DNA of 64,000 bases from Actinomycetes bacterium. Lineage in GTDB: Bacteria; Actinomycetota; Acidimicrobiia; Acidimicrobiales; Ilumatobacteraceae. The notes beneath the pieces were generated by a model that worked only from the letters and a program-made list of their open reading frames with translations, was not told where the DNA came from and made no database searches. Every line of letters starts with the position of its first letter. Position 1 is the stretch's first letter. Below are positions 33,855 through 41,384 of the stretch, one piece after another. The position numbers were made by a program, and so were the translations under genes. The DNA lies in the NCBI GenBank assembly GCA_029782355.1, contig JAKOUY010000023.1, positions 186,001 through 250,000 on the forward strand, written 5' to 3'.

Positions 33855-35264
33855 ATGGCCAACCGTTCGACCCCCCGAATCCTGTTCGCCACCGCCGAAC
33901 TGGCACCGCTCGCCCGAGTCGGTGGCCTCGCCGCCGCCTCGGCCGGCATCGTCGGGGAGCTGCGCCGCCAGGGTGTGGAGGTCGAGTTGGTGGTCCCGGA
34001 CTACTTCGGGACCCCGCTGGAGGACGAGGAGGTCCGCCCGATCACCCACATCCCCCAGTGGTTCCAGCCGGCGTACGCCCGGCGAGGCACGCTGCCGGGC
34101 GTCGGACAGATCACCCTGGTGGAGACGTTGGGCATCCGCAAGCCGCACCCGTACACCGACCAGTGGGGCAACGGCTGGTTCGACAACGACGCCCGGTTCA
34201 TCGGCTTCGGCGCGGCGGTCGCCGCTCTGTGCGAAGCCTCGTCGCCCGACATCCTGCACCTCAACGACTGGCACACCAGCGCGGCCCCGGCGTATCTGTG
34301 GCCGGCGCCGCCCACCGTGCTCACCATCCACACCCTCGGCTATCAGGGGCGAACGAACTCCAACTGGACCTTCGGGTTCTGGCACTGGTGGGAGCGCTAC
34401 CTGCACGGCGGCGACTGCAACCTGCTGGCCGGCGGCATCCGCTCGGCCGACCTGGTGGTCGCCGTCAGCCCGAACTACGCCCGGGAGATCCTCGAACCGG
34501 ACATGGGCTTCGGCCTCGACGGGATCCTGCGCGACAAGGGCGACCGCCTCGTCGGCATCCTCAACGGCATCGACACGGCCGAGTGGGACCCGTCGACCGA
34601 TGCCCACCTGCCGCGCCGCTTCGACGTCGACTCGCTCGCCGATCGAGCCGCCAGCCGGGCCGAGGTGTTCCGCCGATTCGAGCTGTCGCCGACCGATGGT
34701 GCCCTGGTGACGGTGGTGAGCCGCCTGGTCCACCAGAAGGGCATCGACCTGCTGCTGCCGCTCGCCGGCCAGCTCGCCGAGCGCGGTGCCCGCCTGGCCA
34801 TCCTCGGGAGCGGCGAGCGTGGCCTGGTCGACGCCATCCAGTCGACGGCAACCGGGCACGCCGGCGTCGTCGGCTTCGTCGACGGCTACGACGAGACCCT
34901 GGCCCACCAGCTGTTCGCCGGTGCCGATCTGTTCGCCATGCCCAGCCGGTTCGAGCCATGCGGCCTGGCCCAGATGCAGGCGATGCGCTACGGCGCCCTG
35001 CCGCTGGTGACCGACGTCGGCGGGTTGCGCGACACCGTCGTGGATGCCGCCCTGGCCGCGTCCACCGGGTTCGTCGCCCCCGCCGTCTCGACCGAGGCGT
35101 TGGCGGCGACGCTCGATCGGGCCCTCGGGGTGGTCGCCGACGAGCGCCGGCGGACGGCCATGCAACGACGCGGCATGGCGATCGACTGGTCGTGGTCGGC
35201 GCCGGTCGCCGAGCACCTGGCGTGGTACGAACGGCTGATGTCCGCGACGGGCACCAGCGCGTAA
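33855..35264 (+). CDS. glgA: Glycogen synthase, GT5-type
   Basis: A 469-residue glucosyltransferase that extends alpha-1,4-glucan from ADP-glucose. The N-terminus RILFATAELAPLARVGGLAAASAG replaces the standard KxGGLADV with RVGGLAAA, so the usual ADP-glucose-binding lysine of the motif is Arg here. HLNDWHTSAAPAYL, TIHTLGYQG, LVVAVSPNYAREI, GILNGIDTAEWDP, SRLVHQKGIDLLLPL and MPSRFEPCGLAQMQAMRYGALPLV are all in family order. It lies 10 nt upstream of glgC. The product is glycogen, or maltosyl precursors in actinobacteria that use the GlgE route. Confidence 0.9.
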   Translation: MANRSTPRILFATAELAPLARVGGLAAASAGIVGELRRQGVEVELVVPDYFGTPLEDEEVRPITHIPQWFQPAYARRGTLPGVGQITLVETLGIRKPHPYTDQWGNGWFDNDARFIGFGAAVAALCEASSPDILHLNDWHTSAAPAYLWPAPPTVLTIHTLGYQGRTNSNWTFGFWHWWERYLHGGDCNLLAGGIRSADLVVAVSPNYAREILEPDMGFGLDGILRDKGDRLVGILNGIDTAEWDPSTDAHLPRRFDVDSLADRAASRAEVFRRFELSPTDGALVTVVSRLVHQKGIDLLLPLAGQLAERGARLAILGSGERGLVDAIQSTATGHAGVVGFVDGYDETLAHQLFAGADLFAMPSRFEPCGLAQMQAMRYGALPLVTDVGGLRDTVVDAALAASTGFVAPAVSTEALAATLDRALGVVADERRRTAMQRRGMAIDWSWSAPVAEHLAWYERLMSATGTSA

Positions 35265-35267
35265 CGT
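35262..35267 (+). promoter_or_regulatory. -10 element TAACGT of glgC (predicted leaderless)
   Basis: TAACGT includes the glgA stop codon and ends 7 nt before ATG 35275. Confidence 0.35.
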
Positions 35268-35274
35268 CGGGGGC

Positions 35275-36498
35275 ATGGCTCAACCGAACATCCTCGTCAT
35301 CGTCCTGGCCGGCGGGGAGGGTCGCCGCTTGGCCCCGCTCACCACCGATCGGGCCAAACCCGCGGTGCCCTTCGGTGGCGCCTACCGCATCATCGACTTC
35401 GTGTTGTCCAACTTCGCCAACTCGCGGATGCTGAAGATCGTCGTGCTCACCCAGTACAAGAGCCACAGCCTCGACCGGCACATCAGCCAGACCTGGCGAT
35501 TCTCCACGTTGCTCGGGAACTACGTGACGCCCGTGCCGGCGCAGATGCGCCGTGGCCCGCAGTGGTTCAGCGGTTCCGCCGACGCCATCTACCAGAACCT
35601 CAACCTGATCGCCGACGAGAAGCCCGACCTGGTGTGCGTCTTCGGGGCCGACCACATCTACCACATGGACGTCAACCAGATGGTCCAGGCCCACCTCGAC
35701 GCCAAGGCGGGGGTGACCGTCGCGGCCATCCCGGTGCCGATCGAGGAGGCGTCGGCCTTCGGCATCATCAAAGCCGGAACCGATGGGAAGATCCTCGAGT
35801 TCCTGGAGAAGCCGGCCGCACCGCCGGCCATGCCCGGCGATCCCACCAAGGCGCTGGCCTCGATGGGCAACTACGTGTTCAACACCCAGACGTTGATCGA
35901 CGTGGTCACCCCGGGCGGGCTCGACGACGTGCCGACCGACATCGGCGGCCACGTCATCCCGGCGCTGACGCTGGCCGGCGAGGCGCACATGTACGACTTT
36001 TCGACGAACGTCGTGCCCGGCCAGAACCCCCACGAACGCGGCTACTGGCGCGACGTCGGCTCGCTCGACGCGTACTACGACGCCAACATGGACCTGCTGG
36101 CTCCCGTCCCGCTGTTCAGCCTGTACAACACGCAGTGGCCGGTGTACTCGATCCCGTTGCCGCTGCCGCCGGCCAAGGTGGCCTACAGCTATGGCGGCGA
36201 CGTCTCGATGGTCAACAACAGCCTGCTGTGCTCGGGGTCGATCGTGGCCGGCGGTCGGGTGGATCACAGCGTGGTCAGCTCGGACGTGTTCATCGACGGC
36301 ACTGCCGAGGTCACCGAGTCGATCCTGTTTCCCGGCGTGCGGGTCGGGCACGGAGCCCGGCTGCGGCGATGTGTGATCGACAAGAACGTGGTGATCCCGC
36401 CCGGGTACCGCATCGGTCATGACCCGGGCAGCGACGCCCAGTTCACCCGCAGCGATCGGGGCGTGGTGGTGGTCGACAAGGGGCGGATCCTGCAGTAG
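35275..36498 (+). CDS. glgC: Glucose-1-phosphate adenylyltransferase
   Basis: A 407-residue enzyme forming ADP-glucose from ATP and glucose 1-phosphate, the committed step of bacterial glycogen synthesis. Signature motifs are LAGGEGRRLAPLTTDRAKPAVPFGG, YRIIDFVLSNFANS, GPQWFSGSADAIYQN, VFGADHIYHMD and EKP, with a C-terminal left-handed beta-helix of hexapeptide repeats. Length is normal. It directly follows glgA, its metabolic partner, and is followed by the hsp20 control region. Confidence 0.96.
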   Translation: MAQPNILVIVLAGGEGRRLAPLTTDRAKPAVPFGGAYRIIDFVLSNFANSRMLKIVVLTQYKSHSLDRHISQTWRFSTLLGNYVTPVPAQMRRGPQWFSGSADAIYQNLNLIADEKPDLVCVFGADHIYHMDVNQMVQAHLDAKAGVTVAAIPVPIEEASAFGIIKAGTDGKILEFLEKPAAPPAMPGDPTKALASMGNYVFNTQTLIDVVTPGGLDDVPTDIGGHVIPALTLAGEAHMYDFSTNVVPGQNPHERGYWRDVGSLDAYYDANMDLLAPVPLFSLYNTQWPVYSIPLPLPPAKVAYSYGGDVSMVNNSLLCSGSIVAGGRVDHSVVSSDVFIDGTAEVTESILFPGVRVGHGARLRRCVIDKNVVIPPGYRIGHDPGSDAQFTRSDRGVVVVDKGRILQ

Positions 36499-36510
36499 GA
36501 AAATCCTCAA

Positions 36511-36533
36511 AGTTGAGTTGATAACGCTCAACT
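36511..36533. promoter_or_regulatory. HAIR-like operator upstream of hsp20 (candidate HspR site)
   Basis: AGTTGAG and CTCAACT are 7-bp inverted repeats separated by 9 bp. The HspR-associated inverted repeat is CTTGAG-N9-CTCAAG, so core and spacing agree apart from the outer C-G pair. Another CTCAA half-site is at 36506-36510. The operator covers the predicted -35 hexamer TTGATA. Confidence 0.65.
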
Positions 36534-36546
36534 AATCATGTAGAAC
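36518..36546 (+). promoter_or_regulatory. Promoter of hsp20
   Basis: TTGATA (36518-36523) and TAGAAC (36541-36546) are 17 bp apart. The -35 sits inside the HAIR-like repeat, which would allow repression by HspR. Confidence 0.5.
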
Positions 36547-36576
36547 TTCAGTCAGAGAACTTCCTCACCACACCAC

Positions 36577-36584
36577 AAGGAGGT
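36577..36584 (+). promoter_or_regulatory. Strong ribosome binding site of hsp20
   Basis: AAGGAGGT lies 6 nt before ATG 36591. It is an almost complete Shine-Dalgarno sequence, stronger than others in the window. Confidence 0.8.
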
Positions 36585-36590
36585 CGAACG

Positions 36591-37157
36591 ATGGCTGTCG
36601 TTCGGTACACCCGCAACCCTGATTCCCTGGATCGGATCTTCGATCAGCTGACGTCGAACTGGTTCGCCTCGGCGGCCCCCGTTCGCCGGACTGCCGCTCC
36701 CAGCGTGTCCGCCGACGTTCGCGACGGCAACCTGGAGATCTCCGTCGATCTGCCCGGCGTCCCGCAGGATGCCGTGTCGATCGAAGTCATCGACCGAGCC
36801 CTGACCATCCGGGTCGAGCACCACACCGATCGCAGCCAGCTGAGCTGGGCCCGTTCGGTGCGTTTGGACCGCTCGCTCGATGCCGAGCGGACCACCGCCC
36901 GCTACGACCACGGCCGCCTGACGGTGACGGTGCCCGCGGCCCCGAAGCCCGAGCCGAAGGTGGTCAAGGTGGAGATCGTCGGCCCAGCCGGCGAGCCGTC
37001 CACCCCGGCCATCGACACCTCGTCGGCCGAGGCCGGATCGGCCAGTGCGACCCCCGCCGCCAAGGCGGCCAAGGCCCCGAAGGCCAAGGCGGCGGCGAAG
37101 GTGGCGAGCAAGGCCGACAGCAAGTCCACGCCAGCCGACTCGGCCCCCACCGCCTGA
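36591..37157 (+). CDS. Hsp20/alpha-crystallin small heat-shock protein with a basic A/K-rich tail
   Basis: A 188-residue small heat-shock protein. The alpha-crystallin domain (about residues 38-120) has VSADVRDGNLEISVDLPGVPQDAVSIEVIDRALTIRVEHH and ends YDHGRLTVTVP. After the domain comes an unusual 50-residue tail with alternating Ala and Lys (AAKAAKAPKAKAAAKVASKADSK), much like the AAPAKK protein and HupB tails. The core holds unfolded proteins; the tail could bind nucleic acid or keep complexes soluble, which is inference. Expression is probably heat-inducible through the HAIR-like operator. Confidence 0.88.
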   Translation: MAVVRYTRNPDSLDRIFDQLTSNWFASAAPVRRTAAPSVSADVRDGNLEISVDLPGVPQDAVSIEVIDRALTIRVEHHTDRSQLSWARSVRLDRSLDAERTTARYDHGRLTVTVPAAPKPEPKVVKVEIVGPAGEPSTPAIDTSSAEAGSASATPAAKAAKAPKAKAAAKVASKADSKSTPADSAPTA

Positions 37158-37202
37158 TCAGCGTGTCAGGCGCGCCGTCCCGGCGCATCCGTCCCCAACC
37201 CT

Positions 37203-37232
37203 GAGGGCCCCGGCACCATCCCCGGGGCCCTC
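37203..37232. terminator. Hairpin terminator after hsp20
   Basis: Perfect 11-bp stem (37203-37213 with 37222-37232) and an 8-nt loop, 46 bp after the hsp20 stop. Confidence 0.75.
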
Positions 37233-37271
37233 ACCGCGCCCCCGCACCAAGCCCGACGCGCCACCGCACCA

Positions 37272-37296
37272 ACCCCACCCCACCCCACCCCACCCC
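37272..37296 (-). repeat. (ACCCC)5, a G-quadruplex-prone tract on the minus strand
   Basis: Five ACCCC units give five GGGG runs separated by single T on the minus strand, the strand of ychF. More CCCC runs follow to about 37350. Confidence 0.7.
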
Positions 37297-37390
37297 GTCG
37301 CACCCCGACCCCCCACCGTCCGACCCCGGACCCCGACCCCGGACCCCCGCCTCGAGCCCTCCGGGCAGGCATCTCGTGCAAGATTCAGCG

Positions 37391-37438
37391 CCCATGGGCG
37401 CGCAAAGTGCCCGGTGCGCACGTTTCCGCTCCCATGTG
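37391..37438. repeat. REP-like inverted repeat, copy 1 (degenerate)
   Basis: Same 17-14-17 layout as copy 2 at 37484 but with four mismatches between the arms. The left arm contains the palindrome GCGCCCATGGGCGC (37389-37402). Confidence 0.6.
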
Positions 37439-37483
37439 ACCGCCAGCGGTCACGTCGCATGACTCGCCGTGCAACGTTCTGTA

Positions 37484-37531
37484 CCCATGGGCGCGCAAAC
37501 TGTCCGGTGCGGATGTTTGCGCACCCATGGG
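37484..37531. repeat. REP-like inverted repeat, copy 2
   Basis: Left arm CCCATGGGCGCGCAAAC (37484-37500) and right arm GTTTGCGCACCCATGGG (37515-37531) pair over 17 bp with one mismatch, loop 14 nt. The pair of elements repeats at 93 bp, and a further half copy (CGCGCCCATGG) ends at 37587. Confidence 0.75.
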
Positions 37532-37682
37532 CGCGTGAGCGGTCACGCGTCGTCGTCGCACTGCGGTGTCAGCCTTCGCGCCCATGGTCTGTCGTGGGCG
37601 GTTGCCGTGATGCACGCTGACGCGCCAGCCCTCCGCTCCGGTTCGCAGCAAATGAAACCAACGGGTCGGTCGCCGAGCCCGC

Positions 37683-38771
37683 CTACACGTTGAAGCGGAA
37701 CTCCATGACGTCGCCGTCGGTGGGGTGGTAGTCCTTGCCTTCGATGCGGATCTTGCCGAGCTCCTTGGCCTTGGTCCACGACCCGATGTCGAGCAGTTCG
37801 TCCCAGTGGATCACCTCGGCCTTGATGAAGCCGCGCTGGAAGTCGGTGTGGATCCGCCCGGCGCACTCGGGGGCCGACGAGCCGGCGTAGAACGTCCATG
37901 CCCGGCTCTCCTTGTCGCCGGTGGTCAGGAAGGTGCGGAGGCCCAGCAGGTGGTAGGCGCTACGCACCATGCGGAACAGTGCGCCCTCGCCGAGCCCGAA
38001 GCCGTCGAGCATCTCGGCGCGCTCCGCCGGATCCTCGATGGCCGCGGCCTCGGCCTCCAACTGCACGCACATCCCGATGACCTCGACGTTGTCGCCGGCC
38101 GACTGGAACTCGGCGCGCACTCGTTCCTCGACGTCGGTGATGCGATCGAGCTCGGCCTCGCCGACGTTCACCACCGCCAGCACTAGCCGGTTGGTCAGCA
38201 GGAAGTACGGGCGCAGCGTGGCGCGGAAGTCCGCGCTGAGTCCGGCGCGATACAGCGGGGTTCCGGCGCTGAGCGCGTCGTACGCGGCCTGCAGTGCGTC
38301 AAGTTCACCGGCGGCGGCCTTGTCCAACTTGGCCTGACGGGTGGCCTGGTTGTACCGCTTCTCCACCGTCTCCAGATCGGCGAGGGCCAGCTCCAATTCG
38401 ACGATGCGCAGGTGTTCGAGCGGATCGTCGGGGCCGGGCACGTCGTCGTCGGCGAAGGCCCGCAGCACGAACACGATGGCGTCGACCTCACGGATGTTGG
38501 CCAGGAACTTGTTGCCCAGTCCCTCTCCCTTGGAGGCTCCCTCGACCAGTCCGCCGATGTCGACCACCTGTACGGCGGCGTGGACCACGTTGCGCGACTT
38601 GCTCATGGCGGCCAGGCGGTCGAGGCGCTCGTCGGGCACCTTGGCCACGCCGATGTTCGGATCCTTCGTGGCGAAGGCGTACGGCGCGGCCAGGGCCCCA
38701 CCTCCCGTGAGCGCGTTGTACAGCGAGCTCTTGCCCGCGTTGGGGAGGCCGACGAGACCGAAGCGTTCCAT
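37683..38771 (-). CDS. ychF: Redox-regulated ATPase YchF
   Basis: A 362-residue Obg-like P-loop protein that prefers ATP to GTP. GLVGLPNAGKSSLYNAL (Walker A), VVDIGGLVEGASKGEGLGNKFLANIREVDAI (switch II/G3), a coiled-coil insertion (about 130-200), and the C-terminal TGS domain (RTFLTTGDKESRAWTFYAGSSAPECAGRIHTDFQRGFIKAEV) ending EFRFNV are as expected. YchF binds ribosomes and modulates stress responses. Start ATG 38771; TAGCCT lies 12 nt upstream on the minus strand. Confidence 0.95.
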   Translation of the reverse strand: MERFGLVGLPNAGKSSLYNALTGGGALAAPYAFATKDPNIGVAKVPDERLDRLAAMSKSRNVVHAAVQVVDIGGLVEGASKGEGLGNKFLANIREVDAIVFVLRAFADDDVPGPDDPLEHLRIVELELALADLETVEKRYNQATRQAKLDKAAAGELDALQAAYDALSAGTPLYRAGLSADFRATLRPYFLLTNRLVLAVVNVGEAELDRITDVEERVRAEFQSAGDNVEVIGMCVQLEAEAAAIEDPAERAEMLDGFGLGEGALFRMVRSAYHLLGLRTFLTTGDKESRAWTFYAGSSAPECAGRIHTDFQRGFIKAEVIHWDELLDIGSWTKAKELGKIRIEGKDYHPTDGDVMEFRFNV

Positions 38772-38834
38772 ACCGAGTGGTCGAGGCTACCCGGGCCCTG
38801 CCGTCTAGGCTGCGCCGCCGTCCTCTGGGCGGGC

Positions 38835-40235
38835 ATGAAGTTCGTGTTCGGGACGGTGCTCGCCGTCGTCTGGCCGGTGGTGCCGGCCGCGGCCAATCGC
38901 CCGGTGGCGGTGCCGCCGGGTTGCGTCGCCTACGTCAGCTCGCCGGACGTCCCCGGCGACTATCGCTGCGGCGGGCTGTTCCTGCGCTACCACACCGGTG
39001 GCACGGCCCGGGCGAACGGCAGGCTGTGGGCCGGGCGGTGGCTGTACCGAGGTGTCGACGGCGCGCTGCGCGTGGGCAGTTGCACCTTCAACCGGGGCAT
39101 CCACCCGACGATCAACAGCCCGGCCCGGCCGGTGGGTCAGGATCTCCCGAACGATCCCGGGGGCTGGAAGTCGGGCTACCTGGCGTGGCGCTATCAGCAC
39201 GCCAACGCCCTGACGTACGCCGGGTTGTGGGCCGTGTTCCACTACTACGCGTTGGACGCTGCCGGATCGGGCGTGTCCGATGATCCGGGTGCGCCGCTGG
39301 TGCCCTCGCTGTCGCGCATCGCCGAACTCGGCGGACGCAGCGATGTCGAGCAGCGCGCCAAGCAGCTCGATGCCGAGGCTCGACGCCTGGCCGGGCCGTG
39401 GGTGCTGTCGGTGGAGGTGGCCGACGGGTCGGTAACGGTCGAGGTCCGGGTGGCGGATCGAGGCGTGCCCGGGGTTCGGGTCGACCTGCACGGCGACGGA
39501 TGGCGGACGGCGGCAACCACGGGACCCGACGGACGGGCGACGGTGGCGGCCGGGGGCGCCGGCACGGTCACAGCCACCGCCCAGTCACCTGGACCGGCAG
39601 CGTTCGTCCGTGGACGGCCGGCGTGGGGCGAGTTGGCTCAGACGCTCCTGACCGTCGGGCCGACGATCCCGTTGTCCGCCACCGGGGAAGGGCCGGCGCC
39701 AACGACGACGGAGGCACCGACGACGACGACGGAGGCACCCACGACGACGACGGAGGCACCGACGACCACGGAGGCACCCACCACCACGACCGATGCACCG
39801 ACCACCACGACGACCGAGGCGCCGACGACCACCGATGCACCGACGACCACCACGACCGGGGCACCGACGACCACGACCGAGGCCGCGACGACGACTGCGG
39901 CCCCGACGACCACAACCGATGCCCCGACGACCACCACCGATGCCCCGACCACGACGACGACAACTGCGACCGGACCTGCCACCACCACGACCGCCCCGAC
40001 GACCACCACCACGACCGCAGCGCCATCGACGACGACCACCACCCTCGTGCCGGGCAACCCGGCCACCACCGCTCCGGTCCCGCCGGTCGTCGTGGTCGGC
40101 GGCGGGCCGGTGCTGCCGCGAACGGGCGGCGATCTCCGACTGGCGTACTGGGCCACTGGCGTACTGGTGGGTGGCATCGGGTTGGTCGGTTCGCTGCGCC
40201 GGCGGCTCCGGCCCGCCCGTCGACCCTGGTCGTAG
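38835..40235 (+). CDS. Sortase-anchored surface protein with a threonine-rich stalk
   Basis: A 466-residue exported protein. It has a signal peptide (about 1-21, ending PAAA), a globular domain (22-280) with Cys residues (PPGCVAY, YRCGG, VGSCTF) and a beta-type module RVDLHGDGWRTAATTGPDGRATV, a stalk of TTTEAP/TTTDAP repeats (about 290-405), and a cell-wall sorting signal: LPRTG at 427-431, a hydrophobic segment and a final arginine cluster. A sortase would link it to peptidoglycan. The globular part is not recognised. It is divergent from ychF. Confidence 0.82.
   Translation: MKFVFGTVLAVVWPVVPAAANRPVAVPPGCVAYVSSPDVPGDYRCGGLFLRYHTGGTARANGRLWAGRWLYRGVDGALRVGSCTFNRGIHPTINSPARPVGQDLPNDPGGWKSGYLAWRYQHANALTYAGLWAVFHYYALDAAGSGVSDDPGAPLVPSLSRIAELGGRSDVEQRAKQLDAEARRLAGPWVLSVEVADGSVTVEVRVADRGVPGVRVDLHGDGWRTAATTGPDGRATVAAGGAGTVTATAQSPGPAAFVRGRPAWGELAQTLLTVGPTIPLSATGEGPAPTTTEAPTTTTEAPTTTTEAPTTTEAPTTTTDAPTTTTTEAPTTTDAPTTTTTGAPTTTTEAATTTAAPTTTTDAPTTTTDAPTTTTTTATGPATTTTAPTTTTTTAAPSTTTTTLVPGNPATTAPVPPVVVVGGGPVLPRTGGDLRLAYWATGVLVGGIGLVGSLRRRLRPARRPWS
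39701..40045 (+). repeat. Threonine-rich coding repeat (TTTEAP/TTTDAP type)
   Basis: About 345 bp of imperfect repeats of ACG/ACC-rich codons encode the extended, probably glycosylated stalk of the LPRTG protein. Length may vary between strains. Confidence 0.85.
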
Positions 40236-40238
40236 ACT
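40233..40238 (+). promoter_or_regulatory. -10 element TAGACT of the PHP gene (predicted leaderless)
   Basis: TAGACT includes the stop codon of the preceding gene and ends 6 nt before ATG 40245. Confidence 0.4.
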
Positions 40239-40244
40239 GGCCGG

Positions 40245-41249
40245 ATGACCCCGGTCGAGGCGCTGGAACGTGTGGTCCACTGCCTCGACCGAGCCCACGA
40301 GACCGGTTTCAAGGCCAAGGCATTCGTCCGGGCGCTGGAGGTGGTCCGGGCCACGCCGATCGAGGAGCTCCAACGGTTGGCCCGTCGGGACGAGCTGACC
40401 ACGCTGGATGGCATCGGCGACTCCACCGCGGCGATCATCGAGGGCGCGTTGCGCGGCGAGCGCCCGGCCTATCTCGACGGGCTGGAGGCCGCCACCCAGG
40501 TTCCGCTCACCGACGACGGCGCCCGGTACCGCCAGGCCTTGCGCGGCGATCTCCACCTGCACAGCCGGTGGAGCGACGGCAGCGCGACGATCGAGTCGAT
40601 GGCTCGCACGGCGGCCGACCTCGGCCATGAGTACATGGTGCTCACCGACCACTCCCCGCGCCTGACCGTGGCCCACGGGTTGAGCGCCGAGCGGCTCGCT
40701 CGCCAGGTGGAGGACGTGGCCGAGCTGAACGTCCGCCTGGCACCGTTCCGGATCCTGACCGGCATCGAAGTCGACATCCTCGAGGACGGGACGCTCGACC
40801 ACGGCGATGCGGTTCTCGCCGAACTCGACCTGGTGGTGGCCAGCGTGCACTCCAAGTTGCGCATGGATCGCCAGCCGATGACCGAGCGGATGGTCCGGGC
40901 CGTGGCCTCGCCGCACGTCGACGTCCTCGGGCACTGCACCGGGCGGATGATCGGCAAGCGGGATCCGTCGGCCTTCGACCCCGACTACGTGTTCGCCGCC
41001 TGCGCCACCTTCCACACCGCGGTCGAGATCAACTGCCGCCCGGAGCGACTGGATCCGCCGCGCCCGCTGCTGCAACTGGCCGTCGACCACGGCTGCTGGT
41101 TCTCGATCGACTCCGATGCCCATTCCACCGGTCAGCTGGAGTGGCAACCGCACGGCTGCAACCGAGCCGCCGAGGTGGGCGTGCCCCTCGAACGAGTGCT
41201 CAACACCATGCCGGCTGCGGAACTGCTCCGGTGGGTCGGACGATCCTGA
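40245..41249 (+). CDS. PHP-domain phosphoesterase with an HhH-type N-terminus (PolX-like fragment)
   Basis: A 334-residue protein. The N-terminal 80 residues resemble the helix-hairpin-helix part of family X polymerases (KAKAFVRALEVVRATP...LTTLDGIGDSTAAIIEGAL). From residue 100 there is a PHP domain with metal-binding motifs GDLHLHSRWSDG, VLTDHSPRLT, GIEVDILEDGTLD, ASVHSKLRM, HVDVLGHCTGRM and SIDSDAHST. It lacks the polymerase palm, so it looks like the C-terminal exonuclease part of PolX standing alone. Expected role: DNA end or 3'-phosphate processing in repair. Confidence 0.83.
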   Translation: MTPVEALERVVHCLDRAHETGFKAKAFVRALEVVRATPIEELQRLARRDELTTLDGIGDSTAAIIEGALRGERPAYLDGLEAATQVPLTDDGARYRQALRGDLHLHSRWSDGSATIESMARTAADLGHEYMVLTDHSPRLTVAHGLSAERLARQVEDVAELNVRLAPFRILTGIEVDILEDGTLDHGDAVLAELDLVVASVHSKLRMDRQPMTERMVRAVASPHVDVLGHCTGRMIGKRDPSAFDPDYVFAACATFHTAVEINCRPERLDPPRPLLQLAVDHGCWFSIDSDAHSTGQLEWQPHGCNRAAEVGVPLERVLNTMPAAELLRWVGRS

Positions 41250-41253
41250 CCGC

Positions 41254-41259
41254 TAGCCT
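41254..41259 (+). promoter_or_regulatory. -10 element TAGCCT of the bL37-like gene
   Basis: TAGCCT ends 9 nt before ATG 41269. Confidence 0.4.
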
Positions 41260-41268
41260 GGATGCCCT

Positions 41269-41355
41269 ATGTCGAAGAAGACCAAGAAGCGCAAGGCCCG
41301 CATGCGCCGCTCGAAGGCCAACCACGGCAAGCGCCCGAACATGGGCCGGGGCTGA
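41269..41355 (+). CDS. Ribosomal protein bL37-like (28 residues)
   Basis: A very short, highly basic protein: MSKKTKKRKARMRRSKAN then HGKRPNMGRG. The ending KANHGKRPN is, from memory, the conserved end of the small actinobacterial 50S protein bL37 first seen in mycobacterial ribosome structures. The basic first half also fits an rRNA-binding peptide. It has its own -10 element and lies between two unrelated genes. Length fits the family (about 24 residues in mycobacteria). Confidence 0.75.
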   Translation: MSKKTKKRKARMRRSKANHGKRPNMGRG

Positions 41356-41384
41356 CCCGACCGTTCGGTCCGATTGGTCCGAGG

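Larger units (their letters stand above)
37158..37682. other. 525-bp non-coding region with hairpins and repeats
   Basis: No gene is visible between hsp20 and ychF. The region holds, in order, a terminator hairpin (37203-37232), a run of ACCCC repeats (37272-37296) within a C-rich tract, and two copies of a 48-bp REP-like inverted repeat (37391-37438 and 37484-37531), with a perfect hairpin GTGACCGC-CA-GCGGTCAC at 37436-37453. Confidence 0.75.
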
